A stretch of 64,000 nt of DNA from Azorinus chamasolen (taxonomy: Eukaryota; Mollusca; Bivalvia; Cardiida; Solecurtidae): the NCBI GenBank assembly GCA_963576725.1, contig OY755236.1:64144636-64208635 (forward strand). Direction: 5' to 3'. Each line of letters opens with the position of its first letter. Position 1 is the stretch's first letter. This document shows positions 1 through 12,376 of this stretch, in pieces. The notes beneath the pieces are model-generated. The model was not told the origin of the DNA, made no database searches, and worked only from the letters and a program-made list of their open reading frames with translations. The translations under genes were made by a program, and so were the position numbers.

Positions 1-408
1 AACCCTTTGACCACTGAAAATTCAAGGTGAAATGGTCCATCAGTGCTCAATAATTATTGTCGTCTGCAATTTCAAAAATAATTTTCTGAATATGTTTTAC
101 ATAAGTTGAGTCTAAGTGACAAATAGTTTGGATCACAGATCTGGTTTCACATTTTTGGGGGCCTGATTTGGATCGAAACTGTTTGCAGTGGTCTTAAATG
201 GCAGAAGAATCTGCTGCTAATGGAGTTATATTGTCCAATGTCCACTCAGTATTGCTAGAGGATTTTGAACAACAACAGTGTATATCCTTTCAGAGGAGCT
301 CCTCATGGAGCTCTATGATATGGGTTTACACTGTTTGCAAATTCCAATGTATTAGTTTCTCACATTCAAAGGGTTAAATGATGGTCCCTGCAATATGGAC
401 AGCTTGCT
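1..408. other. Non-coding, diverged repeat relics
   Basis: No credible gene. Around 128-190 a GTTTGGATC / GATCGAAACTGTTTGC pair marks a small inverted-repeat relic of the AAACAGTTTGGATC group. Confidence 0.5.
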
Positions 409-633
409 TTAACCCATTCCCTCATATTGACGACTCTGTAAAAGTCACTTTGTGAAACCATTGTGATAAATAGAGCATTTGCTCATATAGGAGCAAATGC
501 TCTATTTATCACAATGGTTTCAAACTACAAAATTCTAAAAAAAATCCTTTTCTCTACAATAATTAATTCTCCTTTTTGGTAGATTTATTCAAAGAGGTTG
601 TATCTAAAAATAGCCTATCAGGTAATGGGTTAA
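409..633 (+). mobile_element. Family A MITE (piggyBac-like, TTAA ends)
   Basis: TTAACCC at the left and GGGTTAA at the right flank a central hairpin (GATAAATAGAGCATTTGCTC and its complement). The right arm carries the family mark CTCCTTTTTGGTAGATTTAT and AAAAATAGCCTAT. About 225 bp, no coding capacity. Confidence 0.9.
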
Positions 634-1410
634 GCTGTTGCCATTAACATCATATGTTGAAACAGCTATTCAAAGTGAATGCATGTACCGGTGTAGTGAT
701 GAAGATTCTGTTCAAGAAAACAGAGACAAAAGTTGTAACAATATTCATTTGTGTCACTATCACATAATCACATGATTAACAGGCAAGTATTTCTATTTCT
801 AACATGTTTATTCTTGTCATGCTATAAAGTATTTCCTCATGACTTTTAAAATGGTCCGTATTACATGTATACCCATACACTTAGCTCATATCAAACTTAC
901 CAACCATATTATCTCTAATAAATGCTCACAGGGGCATTGCATTTTTTAAAAGGAGCTTCTTGCATGTTGTACACAGTTGGTTGTTTAATGCAAAATAAAA
1001 GCAATGTTGAAAGCTCATAAAAGACCTTTCTGCATTGCTCTTTAAGTCTGCATTAAGCCACCACCTATATTCTGAAAAACCTATTTTTTCTTTATTAAAA
1101 TGGTAAGTACATAGAGTTTTAGTTGTTTTATTGATCATTAGTTTCCCTGCATACGTAAGGGGGTCCTTATTAGTGTTGGGGGCATTTAATAGAGAGCATA
1201 CGGTATTGGAAACGGATTGCTGTTCGGATTGCTGTTAATGGTCTATTTGACACAGCCATCTTTTTATAAACAGTAAACCCAGATCAGATGATGAGATGGC
1301 TACTGTAAGTGCTGTCTGATCATGGTCTGCTCTCATAGTCACTGTTTGTTAGCTAAATATCCATCAGGTAAAATGCTAAATAGCTGTCAAATAAGAACTC
1401 CATAATTCCC
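634..1410. other. Non-coding interval
   Basis: AT-rich DNA with short open frames only; no recognisable protein, RNA gene or well-bounded repeat. Confidence 0.4.
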
Positions 1411-1637
1411 TTAATCTTTTCCTCCATAAATATGCCTTTCTACACCCCCGTAAAAGTCACTTTTTGAAACCATTGTGATAAATAGAGCATTCTCCTATGG
1501 AGCAAATGCTCTATTTATCACATTGGTTTCAATACTACACAATTCTAATATTTTTCTTTTCTCTAGTAAATGCTCCTTTTCGGTAGATTCATTCAAAGAG
1601 GTTGGGTCTAAATATAGCCTATGGAGGAATGGATTAA
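1411..1637 (+). mobile_element. Family A MITE
   Basis: TTAA at both ends, same hairpin core and right-arm motif as the other family A copies. Confidence 0.9.
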
Positions 1638-1711
1638 TCCTTTACCTGATGAACATTTATGGAAGACTGCACTTATTATTATGAACATTAACTTCATGAA
1701 CTGCAAAGATC

Positions 1712-2160
1712 CTAACCCTTTACTCCATAAAATATGCATTTTTACACCTTTATCTGCAAAGAGAGTAGACCGAGATCAAATGGCTTCTGTCTGTCAGAGT
1801 CAACTCATCAAGGTCTGCTATATTTGCTAATGGAATATAGATCTGATTTTACAATTTCTGTGAAAAAATTATTTATTTAATACTCGTGAGGTCATGCCAT
1901 TACTTCTTCCATTAATATTCATGAAGTAAAAGGTAAAAGTCGAATGAGCTTCCATTTGTAATGCCATCATGAATATTAATTAGATTAATTGATGCACATG
2001 GACACAGGAATTTTTGGCCAGATGTATTTCATATCTATGTCATTTATAAGCAAACTGAGCTGACCCAGATCAGACGGCTCCTACAGGAGCCGTCTGACCT
2101 GGGTCTACTCTGTTTGCAAAGGCATAGAAAGTCATATTTCTGGGGTAAAAGGTTATTCTA
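1712..2160. mobile_element. Two diverged family C MITEs side by side
   Basis: 1712-1935 opens with TAACCCTTTACTCCAT and ends near ATGAAGTAAAAGG. 1960-2157 is an inverted copy with a near-perfect GACGGCTCCTACAGGAGCCGTC heart at 2075-2098. Confidence 0.75.
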
Positions 2161-2420
2161 GGTCCCAGACTCATGCATATCCAATCTGTATGCAAGCATT
2201 ATTTCTTAGTGACACTCTGACCATTGTTTTTGGAAAGAAATACTAACTGATGTAGAATTATGATGCGGACAATGATGTTTGTCATGCAAAACAAATCGTT
2301 AACAGGAAGTGACATTAATTTATGGATCCAACATCAGTTTTATAGCCAAACTGAAATTCAAAACACCAAAAGCTATGACGAAGTTAGGAAGCATACACAT
2401 ATCTATCTGTCTGTCAGAAT

Positions 2421-2655
2421 TTAACCCCCTACTTCATAGAAGCACTTTAAGATACTTTTGCAAACAGAGTAGACCCAGATCAGATAGCTCCTATAGGAAC
2501 ATTCTCATCAGGGTCTGCTCGGTTTGCTTATGGAATTATATAGATGCGATTCTAGTTTCTCAAACAGTAAAAAAATATCCATTATAAATATAAATATTCA
2601 TGTCTATTTTTGTCTTTTTGACATGAATATTCATCAGATAAATGGTTCACACTAT
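2421..2655 (+). mobile_element. Family C MITE, diverged
   Basis: TTAACCCCCTACTTCAT, then CAAACAGAGTAGACCCAGAT and the ATGAATATTCAT tail. A short 92-aa open frame across it is not a gene. Confidence 0.7.
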
Positions 2656-3495
2656 GCACGTTGGTGAAACCTTGATTGGTACTCCTGTCCCTTCACTAAC
2701 AGTCTGGTTTAAGAGTATTGATTTTATATGCCTTTGCAAGTGACATCGCTCACTGACTGAACATTCCAGTGCTGATTCTCTACAGCTTGTTCAATATCCA
2801 ACTTTGGCATGTACATTTTGTACATGAATACATGTATGTCACAGTAGAAATTGCGATTCAGGACAATCGCCGATTCTCCTAGGACAGATTGCAATTACAT
2901 GTAGTTTATCAGTCTATCCTAGGACAATCAGTGATTATACTAGTACAGACAAACTGTAATTCTATTAAGAAAAATAACAATTCTACTGGACTAAATGATT
3001 ATTAATGATTTATATGACACTTTAATTCTACTAGGAAAATCTACTATTCTACGGAAAGAATTATTATAAGTGCTATATATGACACTCACAAGACTATATT
3101 CAATACATGACAAACAACACTTTATAAAGTGTGAATGATTTAAAAATAGCGAAAAAGGCGAAAATAGTACAATGAAGGACAAACTGAATATAAAAGAAAT
3201 TCCTGACTCCTCAGGAGCTCTTGCATTGTATTTGTTCTGCGTTAATCCTTTCCCTCATAGTAGAATCATTGATTGTCCTAGAATAGATTAGAATTAGAGT
3301 CTGTCCTAGGAGAATCTGTGATTGTCCTGAATCACAGTTTCTACTGTAACACATATATAGCAAATGTGGAAGGATCATAACAAGTGCTATGCATGCCACA
3401 GCTGTGAATTTAATCATTTCTCTGTTGAATGTTCATTACAAATGCATGAAAAGGCATTTATATGATGGAAAGGATTAAAAAGTAGTTTTGAATTA

Positions 3496-3679
3496 CAGTA
3501 GAACCTGTCTTAAGTAACCATAAAAGAGGTAATTAGGGTGTGTAAGGCTGGTGGTAGGATAATGCACGTAGCTGCTGTAGGAGCTTACAGTATTACTCTT
3601 GACCTGCATTAAGCAACCACCTGCTTTTTAAGATTCCTGTGTCCAATCAATATAAGGTCGCTTAGGACAGGTTCTACTG
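3496..3679 (+). mobile_element. Family D MITE (TA target, CAGTAGAACC ends)
   Basis: CAGTAGAACCTGTCTTAAG at the left and its near-complement CTTAGGACAGGTTCTACTG at the right, both flanked by TA. The interior includes TGCATTAAGCAACCACCTGC. Ends and TA target suggest a Tc1/mariner-pogo type non-autonomous element. Confidence 0.85.
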
Positions 3680-3686
3680 TAGTTAT

Positions 3687-3827
3687 TTAACCCTTTCCTC
3701 CATAAATTTCTACTTGCATTCTAACTACAAAATTCTGACATTTTCCTTGTCTCTAGTTAATGCTCCTTTTGGGTAGATTTATTCAAAGTGGTTGGATCTA
3801 AAAATAGCCTATGGAGGAATGGGTTAA
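3687..3827 (+). mobile_element. Family A MITE lacking its hairpin
   Basis: TTAACCCTTTCCTCC and GGAATGGGTTAA ends are intact and the right arm is complete, but the central palindrome is cleanly missing, leaving 141 bp. Confidence 0.85.
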
Positions 3828-4028
3828 ATGAACATCTAATCCTCATCTTGCTGATCATGCCATTTCATTTACAAACACTTTGGATCTAAGAGATGCCAAG
3901 TAATTTGGTGTCTCATGAAGATAAACGTGTTTGGCACTGGTAACACAGTTTCTCATAACCTTGAACAAATGGAAAGTAGACTTACAGCAGATCACAGTTT
4001 GAAAACACGTTCTCCACCAGGATAAGAG

Positions 4029-4261
4029 TTAACCCTTTCCCTGTTCTGTATCCATGTAAGAACTAATGACAACATGAATATTTATTAGCTCAATTTTTAT
4101 AATATATTCTTTTCAAGGGAATTTTTTGCTTTGACAAAAACTGTAATGTCAAAAGCAAACAGAGCAGACCCTGATCAGACAGCTCCCATTGGAGCTGTCT
4201 GATCGGGATCTATTCTGTTTGCAAATGCGTGAAAAAGGGTTTATATGAGGGAAAGGGTTAA
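4029..4261 (-). mobile_element. Family B/C MITE
   Basis: TTAACCCTTTCCCTG to GGGAAAGGGTTAA with the core CAGACAGCTCCCATTGGAGCTGTCTG. Confidence 0.85.
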
Positions 4262-4368
4262 AGAATGACAAAAGTATTGGCAAAACAATCGTCAAAAATT
4301 GATATGTACATACTACATAGCACATAATGGATGGATAACAAGGTGATACTACATTTGAATTTGTAGTA

Positions 4369-4530
4369 CAATGGAACCTTTCTAAAATGACTACGAAATG
4401 AAGAAATATGAGGATATTTAAAAGCAGGCGGTTGCTTAATGCAGGATGAAAGTAATGCAGAAAGCTCACACATACTTTGTGTAAAACCTTTGTCCTGCAT
4501 TAACCTACTACCTGTTTCTGATACCTATTT
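4369..4530 (+). mobile_element. Truncated family D MITE
   Basis: ACAATGGAACCTTTCTAAAATG start and CCTGCATTAACCTACTACCTG interior are visible; the right end is lost. Confidence 0.6.
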
Positions 4531-4534
4531 ACAC

Positions 4535-4739
4535 TTAATCCTTTCCTCCATAAATACTCCTTTCTATGCCTCTATAAAAATCACCTATTGAAACCATTGT
4601 GATAAATAGAGCATTTGCTCCTATAGGAGCAAATGCTCTATTTATCACAATGGTTTCAAACTACAAAACTCTAATCCTTTTCGGTGGATTTAATCAAAGA
4701 AGTTGGATCTAAAAAACAGCCTATGGAGGAAAGGGTTAA
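4535..4739 (+). mobile_element. Family A MITE with perfect GCTCCTATAGGAGC heart
   Basis: TTAATCCTTTCC to GGAAAGGGTTAA; hairpin arms GATAAATAGAGCATTTGCTC and complement are perfect. Confidence 0.9.
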
Positions 4740-5005
4740 TTTCAATAGACAATTTCAAGCTGGGTTTTTTTTCTGAAATTAAATAACAATGGTAAAACTT
4801 GTAGCACTTAAGTTAAAGAGCACTTAGACAACACAATACATACCTTCATACAATCATTCTGAAGCAATTCACTCTTTTTTTATATATATAAAAATCCCAG
4901 AACCTATATCTGGAGTATCAATTAAGGATATATAGATAAAACAATTGTGCCAGCCACAAAAGAAGTTTTTAACAGATATTGACCCACACTCATGTGGAAT
5001 ACAGA

Positions 5006-5233
5006 TTAACCCATTCCCACATATTGACGCCTTTTGACGCTTCTGTAAAAGTCACTTTATGAAACCATTGTGATAAATACAGCATTTGCTCCACAGGAGC
5101 AAATGCTCTATTTATCACAATGGTTTCAAAATACACAATTCTGAAAAATTCCTTTTCTCTAGTTAATGCTCCTTTTTGGTAGATTTAGTCAAAGATGTTA
5201 GGTCTAAAAATAGCCTAAGTGGGAATGGGTTAA
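5006..5233 (+). mobile_element. Family A MITE
   Basis: TTAACCCATTCCC to GGGAATGGGTTAA, hairpin core with CTCCACAGGAG centre. Confidence 0.9.
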
Positions 5234-5516
5234 CATAATAATGCACAATCCATTTGAGTCGAACACTACAGGGAAAACACTTTCAGGCATTTGCAAACAC
5301 TCAAGACCATAAATTGCCCCATTCACTCAAAAAGTAACCCTTATAACACCAAGTAACTTTCATCTCTGAAAAACTGATGTGTGCTTCAATTCTAAAGGTA
5401 CATTTTCTCCAATTTCTTTTCTAAGAAAGGACCTGTTTTTAATTTTACAACCAAATGTAAAACCCAATTTCAGTGTGTATAACTTTGGGATAGTCTGTCA
5501 CTACTTTTGTGAATTT

Positions 5517-5926
5517 TTAACCCTACGCCTTTGCAAACAGAGTAGACCCAGATCAGACAGATCCTTTAGGAGCAGACTGATCTGGCTCTGCTGTTTGCTT
5601 ATGAAATTCTAGAGACATGATTCTACAGTTTTTGTTTTGGCCAGAAATTTCTGTGTCTATGCACTCTTATAAAATTTAATCTATCTACACCCAATGAACA
5701 TGAGGTTTAACCCATTACCTGATAGGCTATTTTTAGATACAACCCCTTTGAATAAATCTACCGAAAAGGAGCATTAACTAGAGAAAAGGATTTTTTTTAG
5801 AATTCTGTACTTTGAAACCATTTTGATAAATAGAGCATTTGCTCCTATATGAGCAAATGCTCTATTTATCACATTGGTTTCACAAAGTGACTTTTACAGA
5901 GTCGTCAATATGAGGGAAAGGGTTAA
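5517..5926. mobile_element. Family C MITE and inverted family A MITE sharing one TTAA
   Basis: The C element (5517-5710) and A element (5707-5926, minus orientation) abut with a single TTAA at 5707-5710 serving both. Confidence 0.8.
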
Positions 5927-6057
5927 AATCCCACTATATTCTATGATTTTCTTCAAATTGTAATATTACCATTTTGTATATTGCAAACTGATTCAGTCTA
6001 CTTCAGATATGCTGAACAAATTCTTTTTTTTTGTTTTGTAACATACTAAGACTAATA

Positions 6058-6430
6058 TTGATGCCTCTGTAAAAGTCACTGTTTAAAACCATTGTGATAA
6101 ATACTAAATAGCTTACAGAGGAATGGGTTGATCCTTTTTCTCATTCAAACACTTTTTCATGCATGTGCAAACAAAATAGACCAAGATTAGACGGATCCTT
6201 TAACCCTTTACTCCATAAATATGCCTTTCTACCCCTTTGCAAAAAAGAGAAGATCCAGATCAGACGGCTCCTACATCAGGATCTGCTCTGTTTGCTTATG
6301 ATATTATATAGTTTTGATTCTATAGTTTCTGCTATGGCCAAACATTTCTGTGTCTATGTGCTATTATAACAATTAGTCTAATTGATATTCATGATGTCAT
6401 TATTTCACACATATTCAAGATGTATTTTAT
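6058..6430. mobile_element. MITE cluster: truncated A, half-hairpin, family C
   Basis: 6058-6131 is the end of an A element. 6132-6199 is a left half of a B/C element ending at GACGGATCC, and a C element starts with TTAACCC at 6200, so it appears to have landed in the hairpin centre. Confidence 0.65.
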
Positions 6431-6750
6431 AATGAATTATTCAGAGCCTATATATGAGTTAATATGACCATATCTGTCTTTATAATTATATTAGTGTATC
6501 AGTCAAAATTCAATTTCTGAAAACTGACCACGTATTTAAGAAGGATCCGTCTGCAAAGGGCATTATCGATACACACTAAATGCTGTGAATATTTGAGGAA
6601 TTCATCATTCAAAGGCATAGGGTATTAGCCAAATCAATATGTCTGGTATCTTCCCAGTGCATTTATTGGACCAGCCTGAAAAAGCTAGCTTCCCAGTAAC
6701 ACTTTACATCATGAATATTTATGCAAGAAAATTAATTTCATGAATATTCA

Positions 6751-6990
6751 TCAACCCTTTCCCTGTTCTATAGTTAGTCCAAATTGCTATATCTACCGAT
6801 TATTCAGACAGAATAGTTATAATGAAATATGGAAGAAATATGGAAGGTGGAACATTGTAGCCATTTTAGAAATTAAAGAAACAGATGTATCATAATCTGT
6901 AAGCAAACAGAACAGACCCTGATCAGATGGCTCCTATGGGAGCCATCTGATCTGGGTCTACTCAGTTTGCAAATGCAAGCAAACATGTTT
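6751..6990 (+). mobile_element. Family B MITE
   Basis: AACCCTTTCCCTGTTCTAT start, GGAAGGTGGAACATTGTAGC, then a hairpin with GATGGCTCCTATGGGAGCCATC. Confidence 0.75.
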
Positions 6991-7171
6991 ATGATCTACA
7001 CCTCTGAAGAACATAGATATTCATTTCAGGAAAGACATTACAAGTCAAAACTGGGTCAAAATTGTCACCTGGTTTCTGGATACCACTTGATGTACAACAT
7101 ATCACAGATGAGTCATCTGTACAATATTTCTAGAATATAATTTACAGGGTTGATTCCTCAAACCTCATATT

Positions 7172-7403
7172 TTAACCCTATACCTGTTCAATATTCATGT
7201 AAGATATGGTGCCATACCGGTAATGAATATTCATTAGCTGAATTTTTATAATGATATATGAATACACGAATGTTTGGCTTTGGCAGAAGCTGCAGAATCA
7301 GTTCTCTGTAATTCCATTTATTAAGCAAACAGAGCAGACCCTGATCTAGGTCTACTCTGTTTGCAAAGACGCAGAAAAGTGTATTTATGGAGTAAAGGGT
7401 TAA
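7172..7403 (-). mobile_element. Family C MITE
   Basis: TTAACCCTATACC to GGAGTAAAGGGTTAA; the hairpin heart is partly deleted. Confidence 0.85.
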
Positions 7404-7975
7404 TCCACATTAGTAACATTTTGAAATATCTTTGTTAAATACAAATACAATTTTTTATTAAAGTCGGTGTGGTATACATGTGTACAACAGTTGACATTAG
7501 CTATGAATAGCTATTGACCTACACGAAATGTTGGGCCTTATCTGAAATCCAAACAGGCTCAATAATCCGAAAGAAAGTAGTTTTGTTTGAAAATATTGCA
7601 GACAACAATTGAGCAGATGACAAAAATGTTTCTTAACAAGCATGTAAAGATCTCTACAGATTCTCAGGCACTGTGTCTACAACAAAGGTAACCACAACTT
7701 TGAATTTTTAATGAAAAACAGTGCATACTCTTATGACAGGGCTCCGCAAAGAGCCCCCTGATATGGGTCTTCACTGTTTGCAAATGATAGTGCAACTGTG
7801 TTCCACATTATATAGGGATGATAAAGCTTTGTATATTAAAAGTTTACCTAAGGAATTTTCCCACATACAAAGGGATGATAAAGCTTTGTATATTAACCTT
7901 TTACTAATAATAACATCATGAATATAGATTAATTGACTTTTAAATTTGTCATAATGGCATAAGAATACAGAAACT

Positions 7976-8165
7976 TTGGCCATGGCAGAAAGTGAAGAAT
8001 TAAAGTTATCTTATTCCATATGCAAACCCAGATCAGACTGCTCCTGTAGGAGCCATCTGATCTCGGTCCACTCTACATCAGACTGCTCCTGTAGGAGCCA
8101 TCTGATCTGGGTCCACTCTATTTGCAAAGGTGCCATAAGGCATCTTTATGAGGAAAAGGATTAAT
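7976..8165. mobile_element. Family C relic with duplicated hairpin core
   Basis: The block CATCAGACTGCTCCTGTAGG with its complement half appears twice in tandem (8031-8115). Confidence 0.7.
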
Positions 8166-8950
8166 TGTTTCAAAAACCCATCATAGAAAAAAGGGCAAAA
8201 GGAAAAAAACCAAAACATTCATTATTTATTTACCTTAAATCAAATTCAAAAACAAGGAAATAGGGCAGGGGTATTTGTAAAATAAAATTTATTAGAATCA
8301 CATTAGTGTGTTATTGGACACTACTACACAAAAATGTGTGTGAAATGAAGACATTCACATATTCTAGCATTAACAGACAGACCCGATATCTAAGTCTACT
8401 CTGTTTGCGAAGGTGTGAAAAAGGCACCTATAATCTATCAGGTAAAAGGTTCAGCAGTTAATTATTTCATCATATTTAATATGCTGAACAATGATTCAAT
8501 GGCGCAAAAGATTTACATAAATTTCTCTCCAATTTCTTTTCAAACTCCTGAGAGTTAAACATTTTGAATGCTGATGAGTAGCCAGTTATTTGGTGTCTCT
8601 CATCTAGATCCATCTAGTAATGGTGTTACTAAGAGTAATCACACAAAATGTGTTTTTGTCAGGATTCAGGGCTAAATATTCACAAGGGTACAGTGACCTT
8701 ACATTGACCTATGAAGCAAGAGAAGTTGAAGAAATGGAACACCAGTATTCATGTAAGAAATAATGTAGGTATGAATATTAATTAGCTTAATATTTATAAT
8801 TGCAAGAACATAATATATGAGCAAGAAAAACTATAGAATCAGATAATCTATATAATTCCATAAGCAAACGGAGCACAGATTCAACATCTCAATGGGTAAA
8901 GGGTTTAGCCATTATGCAGTACATAGTAATATTTGATGGTGTTACTAAGA

Positions 8951-9095
8951 GTAGAACCTGTCTTAAGCGACTTTGAAATGAGCACATAAATCTTAAAAAA
9001 CAGGTGGTTGCTAAATGCAGGATAAAAGTAATGCAGAAAGCTCCTGTGGAAGCTTTCTGCATTACTAGTGTCCTGCATTAAGCTACCTCCTGTCC
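8951..9095 (+). mobile_element. Family D MITE, right end missing
   Basis: TAGAACCTGTCTTAAGCGAC, then GGTGGTTGCTAAATGCAGGA and a hairpin GCAGAAAGCTCCTGTGGAAGC. Confidence 0.7.
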
Positions 9096-9228
9096 TACTG
9101 GCCCATAATTCGACCTCTTTTTTGATGGTCATAAATATTGTAATTGTATAATACTCAGCCTTCTGAATAAAAGATTTGAGTTTATGAACATTTAGAAAAC
9201 AGTTGAACACACAGAATGTAGAATTTTT

Positions 9229-9523
9229 TTAACTCTTTGAATATGCATACTTTTTAACTTCATCAGTATTCATGTAAGAAATAATTACATCTTGATAATT
9301 TGTAAGATTAGTTTTTATAATGGTACATGAACACAAGAATTTTTGGCCATGGCCGATACTGTAGAATCAGATCTACAGTATTTTAACTGTAGAATCAGAT
9401 CTACAGTATTTTATAAACAAACACAGCAGACCTTGATCAGACGACTCTTACAGGAGCTGTCTGATCTAGGTCTATTCTGTTTGCAAAGGCGTAGAAAGGA
9501 GTCTTTATGGAGTAAATGGTTAA
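9229..9523 (-). mobile_element. Family C MITE with an internal 2x duplication
   Basis: TTAACTCTTTG to GTAAATGGTTAA. GTAGAATCAGATCTACAGTA occurs twice in a row (9360-9410). Confidence 0.8.
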
Positions 9524-9610
9524 AGCTTTCTCTGCCAAATACATCATCTGCTGCAATTTAAAAATTTTGCTTAATTTTCTCCCATTTTTTTTTTAAAACA
9601 TAACAACAGT

Positions 9611-9755
9611 AACAAACAGTTTGGATCCTGGTGAGACACCAATTTACACTACATTTCATCTGGATCAAGAGACACCAATTTACTCTGCATTTCATCTGGA
9701 TCAAGAGACACCAATTTACACTGCATTTCATCTGGATCTAAACTGTTTGCATAGA
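9611..9755 (+). repeat. AAACAGTTTGGATC inverted-repeat element with 3 x 36-bp tandem centre
   Basis: AAACAGTTTGGATCC at the left, GGATCTAAACTGTTTGC at the right, and GAGACACCAATTTAC plus CATTTCATCTGGATCAA repeated at 9633, 9669 and 9705. Confidence 0.8.
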
Positions 9756-9789
9756 GGTAATCACAGATGCACCATTAGCAGTAATTGAG

Positions 9790-10040
9790 TTAACCCTGGT
9801 TCCCTGTTCTAGTTTATTTCAAATTTCAATACCTACTGAATATTCATTAACAAAATAGCTATAAAGAAATATGGAAGGTGGAACATTGTAGACATTTTAG
9901 AAAGCAAAGAAACAGATATATCAAATTCTACTAGCAAACAGAGCAGACCCTGATCAGACGGCTCCACTAGGAGCCGTCTGATCTGAGTCTACTCTGTTTG
10001 CAAATGCGTGAAAACACGTTTATATGAGGGAAAGGGTTAA
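9790..10040 (+). mobile_element. Family B MITE, complete
   Basis: TTAACCCTGGTTCC to GAGGGAAAGGGTTAA. Core GACGGCTCCACTAGGAGCCGTC. Confidence 0.9.
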
Positions 10041-10409
10041 GGAAATAGAACTTTTTGTACTGAGTGATTTCTACTGATTAATCAAATAAAAACAAGAAAT
10101 GAATTTTGAAGCTCCATCATTTGAGCCCAGACAGTGACTAATCATTATACAGTCATGTACTAAACATACCAATCGGATTTCTCCAAAGATGATATACATT
10201 TACCTAATGATCCTGTCTTGTTACACCTTTGCGAATCTTGTGTTCATTTACCATCATAAAAATTCAGCTAATTAAAATTCATAAACATTGTTTCTTAAAT
10301 ATGAATATTCATGAGATAAAAGATTATCCTAACTAACGTAAGTATTCAGACCTCTCCACAGGGTTTCAAAGCTTAAGAATCAATTTGGCACCATGATGAT
10401 TGATAACTT

Positions 10410-10806
10410 CAACCCTTTACTACATTAATATACCTTTCTACACCTTTGAAAACAGAGTAGACCCAGATCAGACGGCTCTTCTTGGATATATTACAGATCT
10501 ATTTCTAAAGTTTCTGCAATAGCCAAAATGCCTTCAATTCATGAATATTCATCATGTTATTTCTTACATGAGAAAAGGGTTAACCCTTTCCTCCATAAAT
10601 AACCTTTCTACACCTCTGTATTATTTATGTCTTGAAACCATTGTGATAAATAGAGCATTTGCTCCTAAGGAGCAAATGCTCTATTTATCACAATTGTTTC
10701 AGAACTACAAAATTCTAAAATTGTACTTTTCTCTAGTTAATGCTCCTTTTCGGTAGATTATTCAAAGAGGTTGGATCTAAAAATAGCCTATGAGGGAATG
10801 GGTTAA
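10410..10806 (+). mobile_element. Family C and family A MITEs sharing TTAA at 10580-10583
   Basis: The C relic ends AAAAGGGTTAA and the A element begins at that TTAA, ending GGGAATGGGTTAA at 10806. Confidence 0.85.
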
Positions 10807-11578
10807 ATTAGACTGATAATAATGTAACAACATGAAAGGAGCAGTTAGACCTGGGTCTGCGCCATTTACCAAAGATTTTCTGTTCAAATACCTAGAGTTA
10901 TTACAGCAAAATGATATCAAATAAAATACAAATTGCAACACGCAAATCAACCTCTTTTTGTGTAAAAGGTACATGTAAATATAGAAGTTGTATAAAACAT
11001 GACTAAGACCACTGAACTAATAAGCGTTCTTTGACTTTGTTAAGAATTAGCACTACAACATGTAAGCTCTTTACAATAGGTAACCAAAGTAAATTAGATT
11101 GGGTCAACAACAGACTGCAGGTAATGGAGTACCTCATCAGGATTCAGCCTGTTTGACTGTACATGTAGTTGTATTTCAAAAAAAGAAAAGTACTGAGTGA
11201 AAGAAAATGAGCTATGAGGATTGAAGGCTTGAAGTAGCTAATTGACAAAGAATTCAGACAGACATACGGTATGCAAAAAAGGGTGGACCTAGGTCAATCC
11301 ACTCCTGAAGGCGCATTTTGATCAGGGTCTACCTATTTGCTACTATGTTTCATTGATCAGGGTCTATCTATTTGCTACTATGTTTCATTCAAAGTTATCA
11401 AATGGTGCCAAATTAAATGTAGCTTTACAAAATGGGGAGAATGGGCGTCTGTATACTTCAGACATTAATTTCAGCCAGCAACCACTTTCCGTGCTAAGTG
11501 CATTGTACAGGTTGATCTAAATTAAAGACAATGATACCACCAGATAACTAATATCACATGTATCACCTGCAGAATCAT
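10807..11578. other. Non-coding interval
   Basis: No gene. A 34-bp block TGATCAGGGTCTACCTATTT is repeated once (about 11309-11388). Confidence 0.4.
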
Positions 11579-11895
11579 GTTAGCCCTTTACCTCATGAAT
11601 ATTCATGTAAGAAATAATGAGATAATGAATATTTATTAGCTGATTTTTTAGAATGGCATTTTTTTTGCCAAAGGCAGAGATGATAGAATCAGATCTATAT
11701 TATTCCATAACGAGGGCTTGGTGCAAAACTATTCTAACTCCTTCACAAAGTACAAAGAATAGTTTTGCACTAAGCCCTCGATAAGCAAATACGGCACACC
11801 CTGATCAGACGGCTCCAACAGGATCCATCTGATCTGGGCTTACCCTGTTTGCAAAGGTATTTAAATGTACATCTAAGATTGAGGTAAAGGGTTAA
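11579..11895 (-). mobile_element. Family C MITE carrying a 70-bp hairpin insert
   Basis: TTAGCCCTTTACC to GGTAAAGGGTTAA. At 11711-11780 a separate palindrome is inserted between two copies of ATAA. Confidence 0.85.
11711..11780. mobile_element. 70-bp hairpin element with ATAA target duplication
   Basis: Arms CGAGGGCTTGGTGCAAAACT and AGTTTTGCACTAAGCCCTCG flank a short loop; ATAA lies directly on both sides (11707-11710, 11781-11784). Confidence 0.8.
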
Positions 11896-12094
11896 AGGAA
11901 AAACAAAAACCCTATGGTCTAAATGGTACTTTATATGGTAGGGGCTCAAAAGAGGTTACCTGTATATACCCTATATTTGCCCCCTGATGTACATGTATGA
12001 TTAACTACTTGTGTGTAGTGGATTTGATGATACCAGTTGGACTCAAAGTTCATTGTTCATTCTGGTTGTTAGGCCAGTAACAAGTAAACTGATA

Positions 12095-12362
12095 ATAACC
12101 CGTTACTCCACAAATACACCTTTCTACGCTTTTGCAAACAGAGTAGAGTATCAGTAGACCCATATCAAATGGCTCCTATAGGAGCTGTATGATCAGGGTC
12201 TGCTCTGTTTGCTTATAGCACAACTATGAAAACAGATCAGATTCTACAGTGTTTGTCAAAGTAGAACATTCTCTTGAAACTTTTACATTATAAAAATTTA
12301 GCTAATAAATATATGCATGATGTCCTTATTCTTATATGAATAATCATGGAATAAAGGGATAA
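12095..12362 (+). mobile_element. Family C MITE, diverged
   Basis: ACCCGTTACTCCAC start, GGCTCCTATAGGAGC heart at 12171-12185, tail ATGGAATAAAGGG. Confidence 0.75.
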
Positions 12363-12376
12363 ACCCAATTTCTACT

